Of a stretch of 64,000 nt of DNA, positions 17,838 through 26,910 are shown piece by piece (positions within the stretch are counted from its first letter, which is position 1; the number at the start of each line of letters is the position of its first letter). This DNA comes from JAWLFI01 sp964626595 (lineage in GTDB: Bacteria > Bacteroidota > Bacteroidia > Chitinophagales > Saprospiraceae): contig CAZVFU010000004.1 in NCBI GenBank assembly GCA_964626595.1, positions 9,087 through 73,086 of the forward strand. Reading direction: 5' to 3'. The notes under the pieces are model-generated. The model ran no database searches. It had not been told where the DNA came from and saw nothing but the letters and a program-made list of their open reading frames with translations. Both the position numbers and the translations under genes were made by a program.

Positions 17838-18798
17838 AGTGATTATCGGATTTCTTTTGCTTTTAAGCATGAGCCATTGGAGTTCTGCGCAGCAAATGCC
17901 TCACTATTCTTTGTTTGAAAAGAATCTCTACGGTTTAAATCCGGCTTACGGGGGTATGGATTTAAAATTGGCTGCCACGGGTATATATAGATCTCAATGG
18001 AGTCCGATTGAGGGGCAACCGGAACGCTATCACTTTAATGGACATTTGCCTGTTTTCGCCTGGCTGGGAGGCGCTGGCTTTTTACTGGAGACGGAGACCA
18101 TTGGGCCCAGACGCTGGACCCAAATCGCACTTTCTTATAACTATGTTCTCAGTTCCGATTATGGTATATTCTCCTTTGGCATTAGGCCTGGCTTTAGATC
18201 CTGGTCTTTTGATGGTAGTCAACTAACTACCCCGGGAGGAAGTTACGAGGATGGGGCTATTGACCACGACGATCCGGTCTTATCTGCCCAAAGCCTGGGC
18301 GCCACTCAATTCAATTTTGACCTGGGAGTGCATTATCGAGGATTTAACGTGGAAGCCGGCATATTTGCGCAACAAATTCTACCCGCTACAGCCAATTTAG
18401 CTGACAATTTCGGATACGACGCAAATCTGGAATGGGGATTATATGGACTATATTCTTTCCAGAGCGCATTTAATATAGAGTGGCGTCCTGCCCTTTTATT
18501 GATTAGCGACGGGCAACGAACTCAAACCATGCTCAAGGCAGGAGCCGTGTTCAGCAGCTCATATTACGTTTCTACAGGACTCCGCGGCTACTCAGCACGT
18601 TCTATAGATGCATTCGTTATAGGGGGCGGTATTAAGTTAAACGAAAACTTTTGGGTGTATTATAACCTAGATTTAGGTATATCTGACTTGAGAAATGCCC
18701 ATTCCGGGTCTCAGGAGATTATTATCACATATAATTTTTTAGGTAATATAGGAGCGGTAATGCCGCCTCGGGTCATTTATAATCCGCGTTTAATGTAA
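17830..18798 (+). CDS. porP: T9SS outer-membrane protein, PorP/SprF family
   Basis: Outer-membrane protein associated with type IX secretion. From the ATG at 17830 the product is 322 residues with a signal peptide (MFKVIIGFLLLLSMSHWSSA) followed by QQMPHYSLFEKNLYGLNPAY, the diagnostic PorP/SprF opening. The remainder alternates as barrel strands up to IITYNFLGNIG. An in-frame ATG at 17815 is possible but less natural. It overlaps the preceding gene by 8 nt and sits before gldKLMN, the same order as porP-porKLMN in Porphyromonas. That position favours the core PorP role over a cargo-specific SprF. Confidence 0.92.
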   Translation: MFKVIIGFLLLLSMSHWSSAQQMPHYSLFEKNLYGLNPAYGGMDLKLAATGIYRSQWSPIEGQPERYHFNGHLPVFAWLGGAGFLLETETIGPRRWTQIALSYNYVLSSDYGIFSFGIRPGFRSWSFDGSQLTTPGGSYEDGAIDHDDPVLSAQSLGATQFNFDLGVHYRGFNVEAGIFAQQILPATANLADNFGYDANLEWGLYGLYSFQSAFNIEWRPALLLISDGQRTQTMLKAGAVFSSSYYVSTGLRGYSARSIDAFVIGGGIKLNENFWVYYNLDLGISDLRNAHSGSQEIIITYNFLGNIGAVMPPRVIYNPRLM

Positions 18799-18920
18799 TA
18801 ATATCTATGAAAAGTTGTCGTTCTACAATATATTTTCATAAATTAGCGAGACCTTTGAATACCTTCGTGTCAAAATTATGTTGGAAGCGCAATTTTCACG
18901 ATAAAAAAACAGTTTACATT

Positions 18921-18949
18921 TTGATAGTTCGATGAACAAGCTATCTTTA
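18921..18949 (+). promoter_or_regulatory. predicted gldK promoter (TTG-N18-TATCTTTA)
   Basis: A TTG at 18921-18923 is followed after 18 nt by TATCTTTA at 18942-18949, one base from the Bacteroidota TAnnTTTG consensus. A start site about 5 nt downstream gives a leader of about 35-40 nt before the gldK ATG at 18992. This would let gldKLMN be transcribed independently of porP. Confidence 0.6.
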
Positions 18950-18991
18950 CACAGGTTTTAACCCTAATCTGAATTGAAATCAGGACCAGAC

Positions 18992-20230
18992 ATGAGAAAT
19001 CAAACACTACACATTCTATTTATTTCGCTGCTCGGGACACTTTTAGTATCCTCCTGCGGAACCAAAGAAACCGGACAGCTTATTGGTGTCCAAGAACGAC
19101 CAGCCTGGAACGGAATTAACCCCTACGGCATGGTTTATGTCCCATCCGGTCAATTACATATCGGCCAAAGTGATGAGGATATGTTCACCACTTTCAATGC
19201 TCGCCCTAAATCTGTCTCTATATCCGGTTTTTACATGGATGATACAGAGATTTCTAATAACGAGTATCGACAGTTCGTCTATTGGGTGCGCGATAGTATC
19301 GCTCACGTATATATGGATGACTTTATCGAGGACGAATATGGAAATCAAAGAATTGATTGGACTTTCGAGCTAGACTATGGTGATGAGCTTCTAGCCGATA
19401 TGTACCTTACTCCTGATCAAACTCTCTATGGTAAGAAAGAACTCAATACTGCTATTCTGGATTATGAGTGGAAATGGGTAGACTGGCAAAAGGCTGCTCA
19501 TAATCGCGATGCATCCACCGATGAGGTTCTTAATGTTGAAGTTGATAATATTTATCCTGACACCATGGTCTGGATTCGTGACTTCAAATACTCTTATAAT
19601 GAGCCTATGACGAGAAATTATTTTTCTCACCCTGCATTTGATGATTACCCGGTAGTCGGTGTAACATGGAAGCAGGCCAAGGCATTTTCCTATTGGAGAA
19701 CGCGAATGTGGACAACGAAGAGACAGGATGAGCCGAATTCTGAGGATTTCCGCCTTCCAAATGAATACGAATGGGAATATGCAGCTCGCTCTGGACGCGA
19801 TATGACACCTTACCCGTGGGGAGGCTATTATATCAGAAATTCCAAAGGGTGTTTGCTAGCTAACTTTAAGCCAGGCAGAGGAAACTACGCCGAAGATGGT
19901 GGACAGACGACAGTGGATGTTTACGCTTATTATCCAAATGACTACGGACTATATAACATGGCGGGTAATGTAGCTGAGTGGACGGAGTCCGCTTACTTTG
20001 ATAACTCTAACTATCATGTGCATGATTTAAATCCTGACATGAAATACGATGCGGAAGACTCTGATCCGAAAGCAATGAAACGAAAAGTAGTTCGCGGCGG
20101 ATCCTGGAAGGATATTGGATTCTATTTGCAAAATGGAACGCGTAACTGGGAGTATCAGGATACGGCTAAATCCTATATCGGATTTAGAAATGTCCTTACA
20201 TTTCTGGGTCGGTCAGCAAACGACTATTAA
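18992..20230 (+). CDS. gldK: T9SS ring lipoprotein GldK (PorK)
   Basis: Outer-membrane lipoprotein that forms the periplasmic ring of the type IX secretion system with GldN. The ATG at 18992 gives 412 residues with a lipoprotein signal (LLGTLLVSSC, lipidated Cys22); a TTG at 18974 is less likely. The body is a formylglycine-generating-enzyme (SUMF1)-like fold: YVPSGQLHIG, FYMDDTEISNNEYRQFVYW, RLPNEYEWEYAARSG, YGLYNMAGNVAEW and VVRGGSWKD. In GldK this fold is structural rather than catalytic. It is first of four genes gldK-L-M-N and probably starts the transcript from the promoter at 18921. Confidence 0.96.
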   Translation: MRNQTLHILFISLLGTLLVSSCGTKETGQLIGVQERPAWNGINPYGMVYVPSGQLHIGQSDEDMFTTFNARPKSVSISGFYMDDTEISNNEYRQFVYWVRDSIAHVYMDDFIEDEYGNQRIDWTFELDYGDELLADMYLTPDQTLYGKKELNTAILDYEWKWVDWQKAAHNRDASTDEVLNVEVDNIYPDTMVWIRDFKYSYNEPMTRNYFSHPAFDDYPVVGVTWKQAKAFSYWRTRMWTTKRQDEPNSEDFRLPNEYEWEYAARSGRDMTPYPWGGYYIRNSKGCLLANFKPGRGNYAEDGGQTTVDVYAYYPNDYGLYNMAGNVAEWTESAYFDNSNYHVHDLNPDMKYDAEDSDPKAMKRKVVRGGSWKDIGFYLQNGTRNWEYQDTAKSYIGFRNVLTFLGRSANDY

Positions 20231-20376
20231 GAAATTTCTGCCTGGGCAATATGCGGCCTAACAAATTATATCAACATACAAATCGAAAAGCACTCCGTTG
20301 CTGACTTTACTTGTAAGTCTGGCTTGGCTGTGCTGTACACACTAAACACTTTTACCTAACCTAAAATTTGGCTACC

Positions 20377-21087
20377 ATGTCTTTTATCAAATCGAAACAA
20401 TTCAAATACATTAAGAACTTTGTCATCGGTATAGGTGCATCAGTCGTGATGCTGGGCGCACTATTCAAAATCATGAGCTGGGAAGGAGGTGATACGATGA
20501 TCACTGCCGGGCTCATTACTGAGGCATTTCTGTTTTTGATGCTAGGTATTATTCCCCCCGATAAAGATTACTATTGGGAAAAGCTTTATCCCGGATTGGA
20601 CGATTACAATTCTAATATATCGTCTATTACAGCTGGCGAGACTTCTGCAAAACCATTGGATGGTCAGGTAGTTGAAAAGCAACTTGGTGGAATGTTATCT
20701 GAATTGCAGATGATGTCCAAATCTCTTGGTAGCCTTAAGGCACTTCAGGAAGTGGATTTTTCCAAGACGAAAAATCAAATCAAGTCCATGGGGGACTACT
20801 ACACCAAAATGAACGCAGCTATGGAAGAGTTAGGTGCAACAGCTGAAGACACGAAGAAGTATCGAAAAGAGTTGACCGCCCTCAATGAAAATGTATCTTC
20901 TTTAAATGGAGTTTACAGTGGAGTATTGAAAAATACAGACAGTATGACTGCCGCAATGGAAGATATGGCCTCATCAGCTTCAGAGACTAAAAAGTATAAG
21001 GAACAAATTGCTAGCCTTAATAAGAATTTGAGTTCCTTGAATGGTGTCTATGGCAATATGCTATCCGCTATGTCCGTTAAGTCATAA
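20377..21087 (+). CDS. gldL: T9SS inner-membrane motor protein GldL (PorL)
   Basis: GldL and GldM form the proton-driven inner-membrane motor of T9SS. From the ATG at 20377 the product has 236 residues. Two membrane helices lie at about 14-34 and 41-60 (NFVIGIGASVVMLGALFKIM, then TMITAGLITEAFLFLMLGII) and contain a conserved Glu. A long cytoplasmic coiled-coil follows, with two similar copies of a segment reading KKYRKELTALNENVSSLNGV and KKYKEQIASLNKNLSSLNGV. The 146-nt gap after gldK holds a small stem-loop at 20303-20319. The length is typical. Confidence 0.95.
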   Translation: MSFIKSKQFKYIKNFVIGIGASVVMLGALFKIMSWEGGDTMITAGLITEAFLFLMLGIIPPDKDYYWEKLYPGLDDYNSNISSITAGETSAKPLDGQVVEKQLGGMLSELQMMSKSLGSLKALQEVDFSKTKNQIKSMGDYYTKMNAAMEELGATAEDTKKYRKELTALNENVSSLNGVYSGVLKNTDSMTAAMEDMASSASETKKYKEQIASLNKNLSSLNGVYGNMLSAMSVKS

Positions 21088-21148
21088 TACTGTAGCGGTA
21101 GAATTGTATTGCTCGAACATCCATTAAAAATGACACAAAAAAGAAATT

Positions 21149-22684
21149 ATGGCAATTCCTAAGGAACCGAGGCAGTTAATGATCACTATCATGTATTTGG
21201 TATTGACCGCGCTGCTCGCATTGAATGTTTCTGCTGAGATTTTCAATGCATTTAAATTAGTAAATAAAGGATTAGAGAAATCCAATGAAGTACTTGACCG
21301 TCAGAACAAACGTGTTCCTGATCAGGTGAAGACTTTGGCTCAGAAAGATCCTGAGCGATATGGCGAATATGCCGAACGCGTTGATGATATCGTTAAAACT
21401 GGCGATGAGTTTGTTTCTTACGTTGAAACAATTTGGGATTCCTTACTTTATAAATCTGGCGGTACCATTGAGAAGAATGGTAAGCAAGTCATGAAGAATA
21501 AAAAGAATAAGGATGCCACCACTCGATATTTAGTCGATCAAGGTAAGGGTGAAGAGTTAAAATCCAAAATAATTGCAGCCCGTGAAGAGTTTTTAAACTA
21601 CATCGAACCGGAAGCGCGAGAAGCATTTGAAAGTAAGATCGCTTTGGAAGTTGATGATAAGTCATGGAGAGAGGCTAAGAAAAAAGCGAGCTGGGCTGAC
21701 TTTAATTTCCGACAAATGCCCGTTGGCGCCGTTCAACCTATTTTGACCAAGTTTATTAATGATGCAAAAGCGACTGAATCAGCGGTTTTGAATCACTATC
21801 TTGAGAAAGTGGGTGGTACTGATGTTGTATTTGATAAATTTGAAGTGGTTTCGGCTCCTGAAAAGTCTTACATTGTTACGGGTGACACCTATAAATCGAA
21901 AATATTTTTAGGTGCAGCGTCTGACAATGTTGATGAACTGAATGTTTCAGTTAATGGAAGATCACTTTCTGTTGAAAACGGTGTCGCGGAATATTCTGCG
22001 GCAGCTTCAAGTACGGGTATTAAAAAATATACTGCGCGTATATCTTTTAAAAACCCTGTTACTGGTGAATCAACGGAAGTTGAGCGTCAATTCGAATACG
22101 AAGTCGGTGAACGGTCTGTTTCCGTCTCTGCTGATAAAATGAATGTGTTTTATATCGGTGTGGATAATCCGGTTACCATATCAGCTGCAGGAGTATCCTC
22201 TAACCAGTTGAATGTGACTACAGGTCCTGGAATTACGATTAAAAATACTGGAGGTAGCTCCTATGTGGTTACTGCTAACACACCAGGTAAGTCATCTGTT
22301 AATGTTTCAGGTGGTGGATTGCCTTCTACTTCGAAAGAGTTTCGAGTGAAACGTATTCCTGATCCAGTACCAAAACTTAGTGGTGAACGAGGTGGAGGAA
22401 TTCCGAATGGAGTGTTCCGTGCACAGCTGGGTTTAATAGCGGATCTTGAAGATTTTGATTTTGAAGCGCGATGTGAAATTATTGGTTTTCAACTCGTTCG
22501 GGTGGCCAGAAGACAGGATCCGGAACCAGCCACTAACTCAGGCGGTCGTTTTAATGATTCAGCACAAAGACTGGTTAATAAAGCAGCTCCTGGCGATCGA
22601 TATTTCTTTGAGGATATAAAAGCAAAATGCCCGGGAGACAAAATTGGTAGAGATGTAGGAAGTATGACCTTCCTGATCCGATAA
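21149..22684 (+). CDS. gldM: T9SS trans-envelope rotor protein GldM (PorM)
   Basis: GldM spans the periplasm from the GldL motor to the GldK/GldN ring. The 511-residue protein begins MAIPKEPRQLMITIMYLVLT, with one membrane helix at about 9-31, the usual GldM N-terminus. A helical region (about 35-230) is followed by a chain of beta domains (about 240-511) that reads as successive Ig-like folds ending with GDKIGRDVGSMTFLIR. Length and architecture agree with characterised GldM/PorM. It is separated by 61 nt from gldL and 24 nt from gldN. Confidence 0.97.
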   Translation: MAIPKEPRQLMITIMYLVLTALLALNVSAEIFNAFKLVNKGLEKSNEVLDRQNKRVPDQVKTLAQKDPERYGEYAERVDDIVKTGDEFVSYVETIWDSLLYKSGGTIEKNGKQVMKNKKNKDATTRYLVDQGKGEELKSKIIAAREEFLNYIEPEAREAFESKIALEVDDKSWREAKKKASWADFNFRQMPVGAVQPILTKFINDAKATESAVLNHYLEKVGGTDVVFDKFEVVSAPEKSYIVTGDTYKSKIFLGAASDNVDELNVSVNGRSLSVENGVAEYSAAASSTGIKKYTARISFKNPVTGESTEVERQFEYEVGERSVSVSADKMNVFYIGVDNPVTISAAGVSSNQLNVTTGPGITIKNTGGSSYVVTANTPGKSSVNVSGGGLPSTSKEFRVKRIPDPVPKLSGERGGGIPNGVFRAQLGLIADLEDFDFEARCEIIGFQLVRVARRQDPEPATNSGGRFNDSAQRLVNKAAPGDRYFFEDIKAKCPGDKIGRDVGSMTFLIR

Positions 22685-22708
22685 ATTTTAGAACATAATA
22701 TCTACACT

Positions 22709-23584
22709 ATGAGAATCTTTTTGTTAGCGATTTTATTGAGTATCTCGAGTCTGTTATGGGCTCAGGTTCCTCAAGAAGTCGATGTGATTACTGAATCCAC
22801 TACTGACTTTGAACGCGACCAGATGTCCGAAGAGAAGTATATGGATGGCGTTGTGGAGAGAACTTTGTATCTCGACGCGGGTGTTATTCCTTATGAGCCC
22901 GTTAGAGAGGCTGATGTCCCCTGGGAAAAAAGGATGTGGCGCGTTATCGATTTAAGAGAAAAAATCAACGCACCTTTTACCTATCCCCAAATGCCACTGA
23001 TTACTATTCTAAATGATGCGGCAGCAAATGGAGATATTACGGTATTCAGAAAAGATGATTTTCAGGAGCCCTTGCCTCCGGAGGAACTTGAGCAGCAATT
23101 ATACCGAATGGATACCATTCGTGTTCAAGATCCTGAGACCTATGAGGAGACCATTAAGGTAACACGATCGGATTTCAATCCGGATGATGTTAGAAGATTC
23201 CGCATCAAAGAAATTTGGTTCTATGATAAAGAGGTTTCTCGGCTTCGTAATCGGATTCTAGGGATTTCTCCAATTCGAGATATTTATGATGATGATACCG
23301 GACTATTTAAGCGTGAGCAACCGATGTATTGGATTTATTTTCCAGGTGCGCGGGAATTTTTAGCCTCATTCCAAGTGTTTAATGGTGCAAATGATGCAGC
23401 CCCACTTTCATGGGCGGATTATTTTGATGTTAGAAGATTCTCCAGCTTCGTTTATAAGCAGACCAATGTCAGAGATTTTCGATTGAAAGACAGATATCCT
23501 GATGATAGATTAGAGCAGTTATATGAATCTGAGCGGATTAAGAATGATTTGTTCAATTTTGAACATGACTTCTGGTCGTATTAG
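22709..23584 (+). CDS. gldN: T9SS ring protein GldN (PorN)
   Basis: Periplasmic partner of GldK in the T9SS ring. The 291-residue product has a signal peptide (MRIFLLAILLSISSLLWA, cleavage before QVPQ) and the family's conserved core: FTYPQMPLITILNDAA, FRIKEIWFYDKEVSRLRNRI, LGISPIRDIYD, MYWIYFPGAREFLA and VFNGANDAAPLSWADYFDVR. It closes the gldKLMN cluster and is followed within 30 nt by an intrinsic terminator. Confidence 0.96.
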   Translation: MRIFLLAILLSISSLLWAQVPQEVDVITESTTDFERDQMSEEKYMDGVVERTLYLDAGVIPYEPVREADVPWEKRMWRVIDLREKINAPFTYPQMPLITILNDAAANGDITVFRKDDFQEPLPPEELEQQLYRMDTIRVQDPETYEETIKVTRSDFNPDDVRRFRIKEIWFYDKEVSRLRNRILGISPIRDIYDDDTGLFKREQPMYWIYFPGAREFLASFQVFNGANDAAPLSWADYFDVRRFSSFVYKQTNVRDFRLKDRYPDDRLEQLYESERIKNDLFNFEHDFWSY

Positions 23585-23610
23585 AGGATTCCATGTTTAA
23601 ATAAATTATG

Positions 23611-23643
23611 AAACCCGGTAGTCAATCTATCGGGTTTTTTTAT
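23611..23643 (+). terminator. intrinsic terminator after gldN
   Basis: AACCCGGTAG, a 5-nt loop (tcaat), then CTATCGGGTT and a T-rich run: a 10-bp stem with one G-T pair, 27 nt after the gldN stop. It is the clearest terminator in the window and would end the gldKLMN transcript. Confidence 0.85.
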
Positions 23644-23904
23644 TTCCAGTTGAATTATTTCTTGATTTGTAATCTGTCCTTTTATGCTTATAGGGTTTCC
23701 ATGTTTTATTATGATCTCATTTATAAGGTATTTCAGATGTTAAATATGAGTCCAGATCCACCCTACTTACTTTTAATGTTAGAAAGATAGGTTAAGTAGG
23801 TAATTTCTTCTGACCTGCAAAAATATGGGATAGCGAAGGTTCTGCATTGGCCTGGTCAGAGTGGTTTCTTTTTGAATGAATAGTTATGCTCATCTGGATA
23901 GTAC

Positions 23905-24095
23905 TTTTGCGATAGCGATGCGCAAGGGGGCACCAAAGGTGCCGACCGAGAGCCTTTAGGGCTGAGGGCCGAGCGAATCCGGCGGAGTCCTGATATAGGT
24001 CTCATGGAGACCTTATTGAGGACGTAGCCGGGGAAAATGAGCGAGCCCTGAAGCGTAGCGCCACGGCTCGTATTCGAGGCGGGGATCGCCCAAAG
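23905..24095 (-). repeat. dispersed hairpin-rich intergenic element, copy C
   Basis: Lies in the 519-nt convergent gap between gldN and the glycosyltransferase at 24104. On the minus strand it starts TTTGGGCGATCCCCGCC, has a CGAGCC/GGCTCG hairpin, then a nested cruciform: outer arms 23979-23991 and 24019-24031, inner perfect arms 23997-24003 and 24007-24013. Another perfect hairpin, GGCACC-AAA-GGTGCC, is at 23929-23943. It ends near GCGCATCGCTATC. The GGTCGGGCTAT core is degenerate here (CTCGGTCGGCACC), so this copy is the most diverged. The stretch 23644-23904 shows nothing. Confidence 0.6.
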
Positions 24096-24103
24096 GACCT
24101 TGA

Positions 24104-25429
24104 TTAATTTCCTCTACGGAATCTCAAAGTTTGCTTAATTTTTAAATTTCTTACATCAACTCCTAGGCCTATGAATAGGAAAAGGTATTCCAGTATGTGG
24201 AACGGAATGACAACTTCTTCGGGTAAATTCGTATAATAGATATAGCTAAAAATGATGCTGAATGACCATGCCAGTACCCCGTAGGACATTCCAAAGGGTA
24301 GGATAGCCAGAGCAGGAATAATATACCAAGGGTGGATGGTCGTGGAAAATAGCAGATAAATGACCCAGACAGAAATTAGGGTGGCGGGCAAGTGAAGGTT
24401 CGGATTGAAATAAAATCTTCCGTACACTCCCATAATGAGTAGAGCTGATATGATTTGTAAGCTGGGTCCCAGAATGGCTATAGGGTTGTATCCATAATAC
24501 AGACTCAATAGTTTTCGCACAATAAGATAAAGGGAACCATTGAATTCAAAAGTTTGATAATAGAGCTGAATACTGGATAAAAAATGGGCAGCTAGCCCCC
24601 AATTCCACCAGAGGGGATAAAATAATACTCCAAACATGAGGATGGATAGAAGCCCTATTTTCCAAATACTCTTTTTTTCTTTTGTGAAAAGTAAGGGGGG
24701 GTAAAATATAATAGGTGATAACTTAGCCCCTATGGCCATTCCGGAACTAAATATAAAGGCCCAATTGGATTTGGCTTTTAGGAGAGCAAGGATGATTCCT
24801 CCTGCTACAAGCAGCTCAGCGTGCAAATTGCCCATCAGCTCTATGACGATCAGAGGGTTTAATGAGTAAATCAGCCAATTGCGCTTGTTTTTGAGGCCGA
24901 AATATAGGATGGCCAAGATCATGATCTCAATACCGAAAAAAAGCCCACGCAGCCAAAATACAAAAGAGGGAAGCGTGTCATTAGATAAATAGAAAGCTGT
25001 TCTGTAAAGGGTCTGAAGCAGGGGTGGATATACAGAATAGTACTCCGGGCTGTTAAGTTTATTATAGATGTCTGGCGAAATGGCTTTAGGGTATTGGTCC
25101 AAATAAGCTGAAGGGGTATAAGCGTAAGCGGATTCACCAGAATCTGCCACTTTTGCATCCCAGTAAAAGCGGTAATAATCATCACTGAGCTTCGGTGATT
25201 CCGCAAAGCTCATGCATCGAATGGCAATGACCAGAACCCATAACCATTTTATCTGTGAATGTTCGACGAAGCGATAGAAAAGGAGGTAGCCGGCAAAGGC
25301 AATGGTGTAGAGGCTAAGAAGTAAAAAAAAGTCATGCTGCTCGACATAAATAAAGATACTGGTCACTGAAACAAAGATCAGTATTGCTAAAATGAGACAT
25401 TGACTATTGCGCAGTCTGCCTTGATTCAT
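24104..25429 (-). CDS. polytopic membrane glycosyltransferase (GT87/DUF2029-like)
   Basis: 441 residues with about eleven membrane helices. Near residue 80 is the first-loop acidic motif LSDDYYRFYWDAKV, like the catalytic loop of GT-C mannosyltransferases that use polyprenyl-phosphate sugars. GAKLSPIIFYPPLL also fits GT87 members. It is the last of four minus-strand genes; its ATG overlaps the preceding stop as ATGA (25426-25429), so translation is coupled. I infer transfer of a sugar, perhaps mannose supplied by the two GT2 proteins, onto a periplasmic-side acceptor. The specificity is unknown. Confidence 0.8.
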   Translation of the reverse strand: MNQGRLRNSQCLILAILIFVSVTSIFIYVEQHDFFLLLSLYTIAFAGYLLFYRFVEHSQIKWLWVLVIAIRCMSFAESPKLSDDYYRFYWDAKVADSGESAYAYTPSAYLDQYPKAISPDIYNKLNSPEYYSVYPPLLQTLYRTAFYLSNDTLPSFVFWLRGLFFGIEIMILAILYFGLKNKRNWLIYSLNPLIVIELMGNLHAELLVAGGIILALLKAKSNWAFIFSSGMAIGAKLSPIIFYPPLLFTKEKKSIWKIGLLSILMFGVLFYPLWWNWGLAAHFLSSIQLYYQTFEFNGSLYLIVRKLLSLYYGYNPIAILGPSLQIISALLIMGVYGRFYFNPNLHLPATLISVWVIYLLFSTTIHPWYIIPALAILPFGMSYGVLAWSFSIIFSYIYYTNLPEEVVIPFHILEYLFLFIGLGVDVRNLKIKQTLRFRRGN

Positions 25430-26910
25430 GAGTGCTTCACGTGTTTAATGGAGAAATAGGCTATTCCGCCAAAACCGATAGTCAGCAAAACATGGAATAA
25501 AAAGAACGCCATATAATCAATATACCAGCCATAAGCAGATGCGCTTAAAAACAAAAAAGCCAGTGCTATTTCTACTTTTGTTGAGGTCGGCACGGTTTGA
25601 CTGAGGTAGGGATGGCCGGAAAAGCGATCTTCTTTTTTTCGAATATTGTATTTTGGAGTTCGGATAAATGAAGTGCGTTTACCTCGAAATCCATCCCATA
25701 CGGCAATACTGTTGTGCAGGGACAGTCCCATGGATAGGGAGAGGAACATGGGGAACAGCCCTATAAATTGTAGGGCTTTTTGACTTCGGGTGCGTGGATT
25801 TTGTCCCATCTGGAGTACGTTCGCAGAATAGTAGACCGCTATGATACTCAAGGTAGCGGCCAGAAAAATGCCTAAAAAGTGAGCGGGGATTCCTCGGTAC
25901 GACATAAAAAGCAGCATCGGTATGCTGCACACTGCGCCTAAAAAGATGAGTAAAAACACACTACTCGATAGCAGGTGAGCCGTACCCTGTACTTTTCGTC
26001 CCAAACTGATTGAACTTTTCCATAATTGAGGCAAAATCTTAGTCGCTGTTTCAGCCCCTCCTTTCATCCATCGGTACTGCTGGGATTTGAGGCCGTTCAT
26101 TTCTACGGGGAGCTCAGCTGGACTCCCCAAATGATTTAAGTAGGTGATTCGCCAGCCTTTGAGTTGCGCTCTGTAAGAAAGGTCCAGGTCCTCCGTTAGG
26201 GTATCTGCTTTCCAATTGCCGGAATCTAATATGGTTTGTTTTCGCCATAAACCTGCCGTCCCATTAAATTGTAAAAAATACCCACCACGGAATCGACCAC
26301 TCTGCTCAATCATGAAATGTACATTGAGCTGGAAGGCTTGTAACCGAGTGAGTAATGAGTAGTTTTCATTAACATGCGTCCAGCGAGTTTGAACCACACC
26401 TACTTCCGGACTTACAAAATGGGGTAAGGTTTGCTTCAAGAAGGACCGGGATGGAATAAAGTCGGCATCAAATATAGCAATGAATTCTCCTGTCGCCCTG
26501 GGTAAAGCCCCTTCTAATGCCCCTGCTTTATATCCCTTCCGGTTTGTACGGTGGATAAGCTCAATATTTATGCCTTCGCCTTTATACTTTTTTACCGCTT
26601 TGCGACTAATCTCCAGAGTCTTGTCTGTCGAATCATCCAAAACCTGAATTTGTAATTTGTCTTTTGGGTAATCAAATTGAGCACAGTGTTTGATAATGCG
26701 AGAAGCTACTTGCATTTCGTTAAAGATGGGCAACTGGACGGTCACCGCAGGGTAGGGGCCTTTTGTTAAGTGTAATTCTTCTGGCAATTTTTGGCGACCA
26801 TAGTGGTGTTTCCAAAGCAATTGCAGTTGAAACAGACAGTAGAGCAAGATATAGGTGAGAATCACACAATACAAGGCAATAGCCAGGTAACCGAAGAAGT
26901 CAATGATCAT
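25426..26910 (-). CDS. membrane GT2 glycosyltransferase (cellulose synthase-like)
   Basis: Processive-type family 2 glycosyltransferase, 494 residues from the ATG at 26910, which overlaps the upstream stop as ATGA; an ATG at 26934 is possible. One N-terminal membrane helix precedes the catalytic domain (PAVTVQLPIFNEMQVASRII, the DDSTD nucleotide-binding Asp, FDADF, TLTEDLDLSYRAQLKGW and QQYRWMKGG, i.e. the TED and Q..RW motifs). Four or five C-terminal helices follow. Substrates are typically nucleotide sugars joined to lipids or polymers. It is coupled to genes on both sides. Confidence 0.9.
   Translation of the reverse strand: MIIDFFGYLAIALYCVILTYILLYCLFQLQLLWKHHYGRQKLPEELHLTKGPYPAVTVQLPIFNEMQVASRIIKHCAQFDYPKDKLQIQVLDDSTDKTLEISRKAVKKYKGEGINIELIHRTNRKGYKAGALEGALPRATGEFIAIFDADFIPSRSFLKQTLPHFVSPEVGVVQTRWTHVNENYSLLTRLQAFQLNVHFMIEQSGRFRGGYFLQFNGTAGLWRKQTILDSGNWKADTLTEDLDLSYRAQLKGWRITYLNHLGSPAELPVEMNGLKSQQYRWMKGGAETATKILPQLWKSSISLGRKVQGTAHLLSSSVFLLIFLGAVCSIPMLLFMSYRGIPAHFLGIFLAATLSIIAVYYSANVLQMGQNPRTRSQKALQFIGLFPMFLSLSMGLSLHNSIAVWDGFRGKRTSFIRTPKYNIRKKEDRFSGHPYLSQTVPTSTKVEIALAFLFLSASAYGWYIDYMAFFLFHVLLTIGFGGIAYFSIKHVKHS

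Noticed and set aside
23608..23790. 60-residue open frame after gldN
   Set aside because: It begins inside the terminator stem and looks like AT-rich noise; no homology pattern seen.
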